The notes beneath the pieces are model-generated. The model had not been told where the DNA came from. It saw only the letters and a program-made list of their open reading frames with translations, and did not search any database. Below are positions 58,617 to 64,000 of a DNA stretch of 64,000 nucleotides, in pieces. Source of the stretch: Beta vulgaris subsp. vulgaris (Eukaryota > Streptophyta > Magnoliopsida > Caryophyllales > Amaranthaceae). The position numbers and the translations under genes were made by a program. The stretch is taken from positions 40,981,178 to 41,045,177 of the forward strand of contig NC_079209.1 of assembly GCF_026745355.1 (NCBI RefSeq), in the 5' to 3' direction. The stretch's first letter is position 1. The number at the start of each line of letters is the position of its first letter.

Positions 58617-60533
58617 TGTAATCCCCCACAATTTTAAAAGATTTTCATAAATATATTAAAGTATTTATGTAATTATAGTTAAATCCAAATGAGTTTGGAA
58701 AATGATTTGACTTTTAAAAAGGGTTGACTATTTTAAAAGTCAACTAAAAATATTTTTCATAGCTTAATAGAATTTGTGATATTTTAATTAAGCATGTTTA
58801 AAGTAAGAGTTTAATTATTAAAAGCATATTTGAAAAGAAAACTTAATGGAATCAAAAGCCCAAAGGTAATAAAAAGGGAAAGGGTAATTTGATGACTAAA
58901 GTCCTAATAAGCCCATCTTGTTAGTCATCAAAGTTTAATTATTGAAGTCTCTTTTCCTAACCCCAAAAGGATTAGCCTATTTAAATATCCTAAAAACCCA
59001 AATATTTTGCCCTACACTCTATTTTCTCTCTCCTCCCTTGCACGTGATTCTGAATTTCTTTCTCTCTCATCCGGCTTTTCACTCTCTCTCTTCTTCTTGA
59101 GCGTGAGTTTCATATTTTCCTCTCAAAGATTGTTTCTTCTTCGCTAAGTAACATTTCTTGTTGAACAAGAAACGTCACAAAACCTTGATTGAACCAAGAA
59201 AGCTGCTGCCGCCACCTCCTTGCTGCTGTCACAGCCGCCGGAGCTTTCCTTCCTCTTATTTCGGTTGTTTTTCCTTTCTTCTCCCTTAAGATTCCATTAA
59301 AGTCCTAATTTTTATTGTTATTTTATTACTATTTACATGTTTATGATTTAAGTTATTATTTATTATGAAGAATTTAGTTTCGGTTTTCATATGTATAAAA
59401 GTATTAATTTCAGATTTATTATTTTCAGTTTTAATCATGAAAGATATGGTTTTTAGGGTTCTAAATCACTAGAAACTATATATTTAAAGTATGAATATGA
59501 ATTTTGAGTAGAATATGATTTTTATACGCATTTAAAATATTTTCAGAAGGTTTAGAAAATTTTATAAATGCTGGAAATTCAGAAAGTTAGTATTTTAAGG
59601 GTTTTAATGATTTTTAATCACTAGAATAATTTGTACTATACTAGGGATTAAAAATAACGAGAGTTTAAATTATAAAAACGATTTTTAAAGACGTTTAAAA
59701 GGGTTTGGGACGTTTTTAAAGTTGCTGTATTTTTTTTACTTCAAGTATTTACTTGGTATTTTATTGTTCTAGACGGAGAATTCATAGTAGGGGACTTTTA
59801 GATCGAAAAAGTGGTCTACCGTTGCGTTTATACATGGTGGTAGCCCATGGCTTTCCTGGGATTGGATTGATCACCTTTCCTCTTTAGCTCAAAGGTTCCT
59901 CGATATCGCAGGTCAATTTGGTTTACGGAGTCATGACCGTATTTCCTATTTCAGTATAGACAACTCGTCCCATAACTATTCCATTTAGAGAAGAAATAAA
60001 AGTTAGAGTCTAGTTCAGTAATAGTCTTCTGCAGTTTGTTATATGCTTATTATTATTTATTTCTGCAAGTCGTGTTGTAGTATCATGCTTAGGATTATTT
60101 ATGTCTGATATGTAGTACTCAGCTTTGCTGATTACGTGCTTGTCTGTGTTTGTAATCATGGCTTTGCCTATTGATCCTGTGGTGATCCTTCGGGGGAGCA
60201 GAGTCAAGATAGCATTGACATTACAGGTTCGAAGATGCATACCATTGGGGAATCTGGAATGGAGAGGCGTTTGTGACCTTAATATTATTTAAGTTATTTT
60301 CGTAGGAACATCTTTACTTAAGTTTGAGGTTTTTAGTTGGTGTGCTTTAGTTTCCAAACAGTTGTCATTTATTTCATAAGTTTAATAAAGTTGATTTTAT
60401 TTTAGTAAATTGTTTTCCGCTGCAAAATTCTGAGTAAGCCGAAACGTTATCACACGGGCGATAATGCCTGGGTAGTTCTCTAGATTTGTTATAAAAGTAT
60501 TTTCCAGAAAGAGAGAATTATCGGGGTGTTACA
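58617..60533 (+). repeat. 3' LTR of the Tekay-like element
   Basis: 1917 bp; ends CGGGGTGTTACA. It lacks the segment equivalent to 50851-51465 of the 5' LTR, with TAC at the junction. The length difference (615 bp) equals that segment exactly. Confidence 0.95.
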
Positions 60534-60549
60534 ACCCTCTTCTTCAACA

Positions 60550-61146
60550 ATGAATGCTCCACAACCTTCTGTTGAATCCTGCATCACCGAGATCCAGGAG
60601 GTTAACCTACAAGAGGTTGACCAACCCTTGCTCCTTCTTCTAGAGATACTAGAGGAGGATGAGGAATAAGACCCACAAGAGGTTGACCAACCCTTCCTTC
60701 TTCTTCCAGAGATACTAGAGGAGGATGAAGAAGAAGAAAGAAGAAGAAGAAGAAGAAGAAGAAGAAGAAGAAGAAGAGAGAAGAAGAAGAAGAAGAAGAA
60801 GAAGAAGAAGAAGAAGAAGAAGAAAGAAGTAGAAGAAGAAGAAGAATAGAAAAATAAGAAGAAGCTCCTCCATCATCAGACCCTAAGTCTGATGATGATG
60901 ATGAGGATGAGGATGAAGATGATGATGAACTCGCCACTAAGAGGATGAGAGTTGAAGAGGAAGAGGAGTTCCCCGAGGAAACCTCTAGCAGCGAAAGCGA
61001 CTCTCTCCCTTCTAGAGATGACTCCAGCGATGCTGCTGCGGGAGATGATGACTAGGATGGTCCCCTTCAAGAGGCCGCCTCCGAAGAGGACTTCGACGGT
61101 GACAAACCACGGTCTCCAAGGGATACCATAGATTTTTTGGCCTAGA
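60550..61146 (+). pseudogene. Acidic ORF of the Tat-like element, divergent from the PMD ORF
   Basis: An ATG at 60550 opens MNAPQPSVESCITEIQEVN; a TAA at 60667 closes it after 39 codons. A tandem duplication of about 66 bp (60606-60665 and 60672-60731) and a GAA microsatellite follow. Beyond these, another frame reads highly acidic residues with DEDEDDDELATKRMRVEEEE and SSSESDSLPSRDDSSDAA before a stop at 61053. It looks like a repeat-expanded, broken ORF for an acidic protein. The family is unknown. Before the Tekay-like insertion its ATG lay only about 70 bp from the pyrimidine-rich leader at 49580-49633. Confidence 0.5.
60729..60851. repeat. (GAA)n / (AGAAGA)n microsatellite
   Basis: About 120 bp of nearly pure GAA repeats with a few interruptions. 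The poly-serine frame on the minus strand (60602-60937) is an artefact of this repeat. Confidence 0.97.
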
Positions 61147-61765
61147 TTTTAGAATTCAAAAATTCTAAACATAAATTATAAATTTTTATTCTAAGATAAA
61201 AATTCCGATCCTAGGTTGTAAATATTTTTAGTTAATGAAATTTAATTATCTATATTTTTTGCGAATTTACATTATTTCATCTTGTGTTTAAATTATTTAT
61301 TCATTTATTATAATAAATCAAAATTATTCAAATTAATATGTTATTCCAAGATAAACTGTCAAATCAAATAAGGAAAACTCAACAGCCAACATTAAAATGA
61401 GAAAAATGAAGTGCCTCTTGGGGGACTAAATCTCTTAAAACGGATTAATGAGAGAAAAATTTACATCAAAAAGTTACCTTCCAACTTCACACGCCACTAC
61501 TAGCAATTCCTAAAATGACACATTGAGGGGCTAATGGGCACACCTATTTTAAGCCCTAGGGTTCTCAACAGGCTCAACTTGAAGTGGTTAAGATTAGTTA
61601 CAAAAATACGTGATATGTTATCTAAAAAGATAACATCAAAAGCTTCATGTATCATAAAAAATAAGGATGACAATTATGATAGTTGTATTATAAATACGTT
61701 ATTGTAACTGAGATTTTTCACTCCCAATAGCTTGTTTTACCATCAAAACCCAAAAATCCTTGAGT
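61147..61765. other. Non-coding AT-rich spacer in the Tat-like element
   Basis: No supported ORF or repeat is visible between the acidic ORF and the small ORF at 61766. Confidence 0.5.
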
Positions 61766-62083
61766 ATGGCCAATCAACAAGTCTATCCCTTACCCTTTCT
61801 TGGGGAATATTGGAGGCACCAATTTGATAGAGACATAACACAAGAAGATTGGGAGGAATTCAAAGAAGAGGAGATGAAAAAGTGACAGTCCAAAATTATT
61901 AAGCTCTTTGGAAGGGATCCAAAGGTCCAATCTGTAGATTTAAAGGAGCAAGGGTCCAGTGGTACTATCATGGGAAGTGATGTGGATTTCCTAGCGCTGA
62001 ACCTGTGGCCAAATATGAAAAAAGGTGAGTTGCTGAAATTATTGAGCGTTTGCAAAACATGGGGAGAATGCATCGCAAAATAA
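61766..62083 (+). pseudogene. Small ORF near the 3' end of the Tat-like element
   Basis: The frame MANQQVYPLPFLGEYWRHQF opens at 61766 and runs 105 codons to a TAA at 62081, with one in-frame TGA at 61883. It is hydrophilic and Lys/Glu-rich (TQEDWEEFKEEEMKK). There is no recognised domain. It lies about 290 bp before the 3' LTR. It could be a genuine small accessory ORF with a nonsense mutation, or chance. Confidence 0.4.
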
Positions 62084-62353
62084 TACTTACCCCCTTGAAC
62101 TCACATTGAAATATTGCAAGTCTATAATTTGTGAAGGTAACTTGGGTGTATTCAATATAAAATATAGGGTAATCCAAGTTGAAGAAAATATGAGTTTCAA
62201 AAAACTCTTACAGTCATCCTAAAAGAGTATTTATTGACCACCTTAGAACAATGGCAGAAGTCACATTTAGAATGTTACTGGATGATATTGGTTACAACCA
62301 TTAGAAGTCCCTCTTTGCACATAATTTGTGTGGTGCTGAATGCATCACTCCAT

Positions 62354-62370
62354 AAATCAGGGGGGTAATT
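62354..62370 (+). other. Polypurine tract of the Tat-like element
   Basis: AATCAGGGGGGTAATT directly precedes the LTR start at 62371. Confidence 0.7.
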
Positions 62371-62750
62371 TGTTACTACCATTTTTAGATATTATGTAAC
62401 ATTTATTATGGTGCAATGAATTAAACCTCAAAAGATTTAATCTGGCTTCATTATAGGGCCCAACATGAGTATAAAGTCCAATAAGCGAAGTCAATGGAGG
62501 TCAAAGATTAGCAAGTGAGACCTTCAAGACCACCAGGAGATAAAAGAGAAGGGTAGTAAAATGATAAGCACTCAAAGAGCAATCATGAGACGGTTCAATA
62601 TGAAGAAGAATGTGCACTATAAGGTGACAGTTATCCAGCGGTAGAAAGTGGTTTAGATTTGAATCAAATATGATTCAAATATTTTCCCTCCCTAACTTGC
62701 ACGTAAGTTACATACTAAGATTCTCTACAAATAGACAAATAATTATCAAG
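62371..62750 (+). repeat. 3' LTR of the Tat-like element, first 380 bp
   Basis: It matches 20761-21140 and is interrupted by a CACTA element 28 bp after the TATA-like sequence. The rest of the LTR must lie right of the window. Confidence 0.85.
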
Positions 62751-64000
62751 CACTAGTAGAATAAATGTTGTTTGCTGCGGTAAAAAAGTGGCCTATTGCG
62801 GCGGTTTTGGCCGCGCAGCAATTAAGGGGGCAGCAATAGGTAATTATTATATTGCTGCGGTTATAAACAGCAGCAATATATGAACATATTGCTGCGGTTT
62901 CTGGGCAAAACCGCAACAATATTTTATTTCTTATTAAAATAATACAACGTATTGCTGCGGTTTTGGCTAGAAACCGCAGCAATATCTTGATCTATTGCAG
63001 CAGTTTTTACCAAAAACCGCAGCAATAGGTCCTGGCACGGGCAAAAAAAAAAAAAATTTTTTTTTTTATTTTGCAATTAATTTTTTTGCATATTGCAATT
63101 AAATTTCAAAGAATATCATTCCTTCAAGAGACTATTACAGCATTGAAGTACCATACCACAAAAGTAACTAAACCAAATCACTATATATGCAATAAAAATA
63201 ATATTTAACAAACCCTAATTACAAAAATATATATAAAAAATAAAACAGAGCTAATAAGCAAAAATTTAAAAAAACGAAAAAGAAAAAAAAATAGAGATAT
63301 AGAATACTTCTGAGATAGGAAAATGGAATTAACAAAGAATACAAAATTTACATATAATTAATAAAGAATATTAAAAATTAAAGGAATAAGCAAAAATTTA
63401 AAACAACGAAAAAGAAAAAAAAAATTGATACAGAAGGCTTCTAAGATAGGAAAATGGAATTAATAAAGAATACAAGATATACATAGAATTAATAAAAAAT
63501 ATTAAAAAATTAAAGGAAAATTGATGAGATCGTGAAACCCTAAACATTAGAGACACTTGGTGCGGACAACGAACGAACTCGACAAACCGATGACGAACAC
63601 GACGGTCGACGGCGACCGACTGGGAGCAAAAACGGTGGTGGAGACGAACGACGACGACCAACTAGGAGCGAAGAACTAACGAACCAATGACGAACGAACT
63701 AACGAACTCGAGACATTAAGGGCGACCAAGGGGCGAACGACTTTGTTGGTGACGAATGAATGCCGGCGAACGAGGATGGGAGTGAGAGAGGAGATGAAGA
63801 GAAACGACTTTGTTGTTGCGAGGCGCTAAGGGTGAAACCAGATCAAAAGAACAAAGTCTTAGTATATATATATATATTAGGCTGCTGGTTTACTTACTTT
63901 TATTCATGGTAAGTGTATGTATACAGAATAAGCGAACGATTTAGTCGGAAATGAAGGAGGAGAGAGCCGGAAATGAAGGAGGAGAGAGAGAAGAGAGAGA
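62751..64000. mobile_element. CACTA element, left part (continues beyond window)
   Basis: It starts CACTAGTAGAATAAATG directly after LTR sequence. Subterminal inverted repeats are based on ATTGCTGCGGTTTT and AAACCGCAGCAAT (62765-63030). A 132-bp tandem duplication lies at 63257-63520. From about 63530 to 64000, read on the minus strand, there is a pyrimidine-rich leader and a TTCGTTCGTTGTCC-rich segment reminiscent of the element at 1204. No transposase is seen. The minus-strand frame at 63398-63661 is unsupported. Confidence 0.85.
63257..63520. repeat. 132-bp tandem duplication
   Basis: Two copies begin AGCAAAAATTTAAAA at 63257 and 63389 and share GATAGGAAAATGGAATTAA with scattered changes. 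Confidence 0.88.

Larger units (their letters stand above)
49634..60533 (+). mobile_element. Young Tekay-like Ty3/Gypsy chromovirus (10.9 kb)
   Basis: The LTRs run from TGTAATCCCC to GTTACA, with a perfect 5-bp duplication ACCCT at 49629-49633 and 60534-60538. The order is LTR, primer-binding site, extra ORF, gag, protease, RT, RNase H, integrase with chromodomain, polypurine tract, LTR. Long LTRs and a C-terminal chromodomain fit the Tekay (Del) lineage of chromoviruses. The LTRs look about 98% identical by eye outside one 615-bp length difference, so this is one of the most recent insertions here. Despite that, integrase carries a frameshift, an insertion of roughly 90 bp and a stop. Confidence 0.95.
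20761..62750 (+). mobile_element. Old Tat/Retand-type Ty3/Gypsy element split by nested insertions
   Basis: The LTR start TGTTACTACCATTTT occurs at 20761 and 62371, and about 380 bp of LTR can be aligned between the two ends. Between them, in order and sense orientation, are decayed gag, aspartic protease, RT, RNase H and integrase, then an antisense PMD ORF, a divergent acidic ORF, a small ORF and a polypurine tract. Removing the inserts (25871-27932, 29468-39164, 41388-45427, 46506-46938, 49634-60533) leaves about 15 kb. RNase H before integrase places it in Ty3/Gypsy. The GRDxLNYNYVIPSS protease end, the gag style and the antisense PMD ORF suggest the Tat lineage. Many stops and frameshifts show it is inactive. 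Confidence 0.85.

Noticed and set aside
60602..60937. Poly-serine minus-strand ORF
   Set aside because: It is the complement of the GAA microsatellite; low complexity only.

Overview
The window looks like repeat-rich, AT-rich nuclear DNA of a flowering plant, probably a eudicot. The signs are CACTA (En/Spm) transposons, Ty1/Copia and Ty3/Gypsy LTR retrotransposons with plant-type domains, Helitrons, Stowaway, Tourist, hAT and Mutator MITEs, and a captured fragment of a plant mitochondrial ATP synthase beta gene. The species cannot be named from the sequence. I see no intact cellular gene, rRNA, tRNA or CRISPR array. Almost every coding stretch belongs to a transposable element (TE).

Left third (1-20760). 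The end of a CACTA element (1-658) abuts one arm of an old inverted duplication (659-2628; other arm about 11165-12355). A small CACTA (1204-2508) sits in the left arm, and the right arm preserves its empty site. From about 2640 to 8092 lies the 5' end of a minus-strand Tekay-like Gypsy element: LTR, primer-binding site, and a decayed small ORF upstream of where gag would be. It is itself interrupted by a CACTA (5067-6404) and a MITE. A larger CACTA (8770 to about 13756) has captured an ATP2 exon and holds a Helitron, a Stowaway MITE, an AT microsatellite and an hAT-like element. Next come a Mutator-type MITE with a nested MITE (15391-15945), a non-coding tandem array of about 275-bp units (16693-19140) and unassigned AT-rich DNA.

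Right two thirds (20761-62750). One old Ty3/Gypsy element of Tat/Retand type has been split open by later insertions: a probable solo LTR holding a Helitron (25871-27932), a 9.7-kb Sirevirus-like Copia element (29468-39164), a 4-kb CACTA (41388-45427), a Tourist-like MITE (46506-46938), a 10.9-kb Tekay-like chromovirus (49634-60533) and a CACTA cut by the window end (62751-64000). Removing the inserts leaves about 15 kb: 5' LTR, gag, protease, RT, RNase H and integrase on the plus strand, then an antisense ORF with a plant mobile domain (PMD), a spacer with four 29-bp repeats, a divergently oriented acidic ORF, a further small ORF, polypurine tract and 3' LTR.

The most interesting signals are: (1) a small acidic ORF between the 5' LTR and gag in the young Tekay-like element, with a decayed homologue at the same place in the independent minus-strand copy; (2) the antisense PMD/coiled-coil module of the Tat-like element and its divergent partner around a repeat-bearing spacer; and (3) several CACTA elements of different subterminal-repeat types that share a built-in pyrimidine-rich, leader-like segment.
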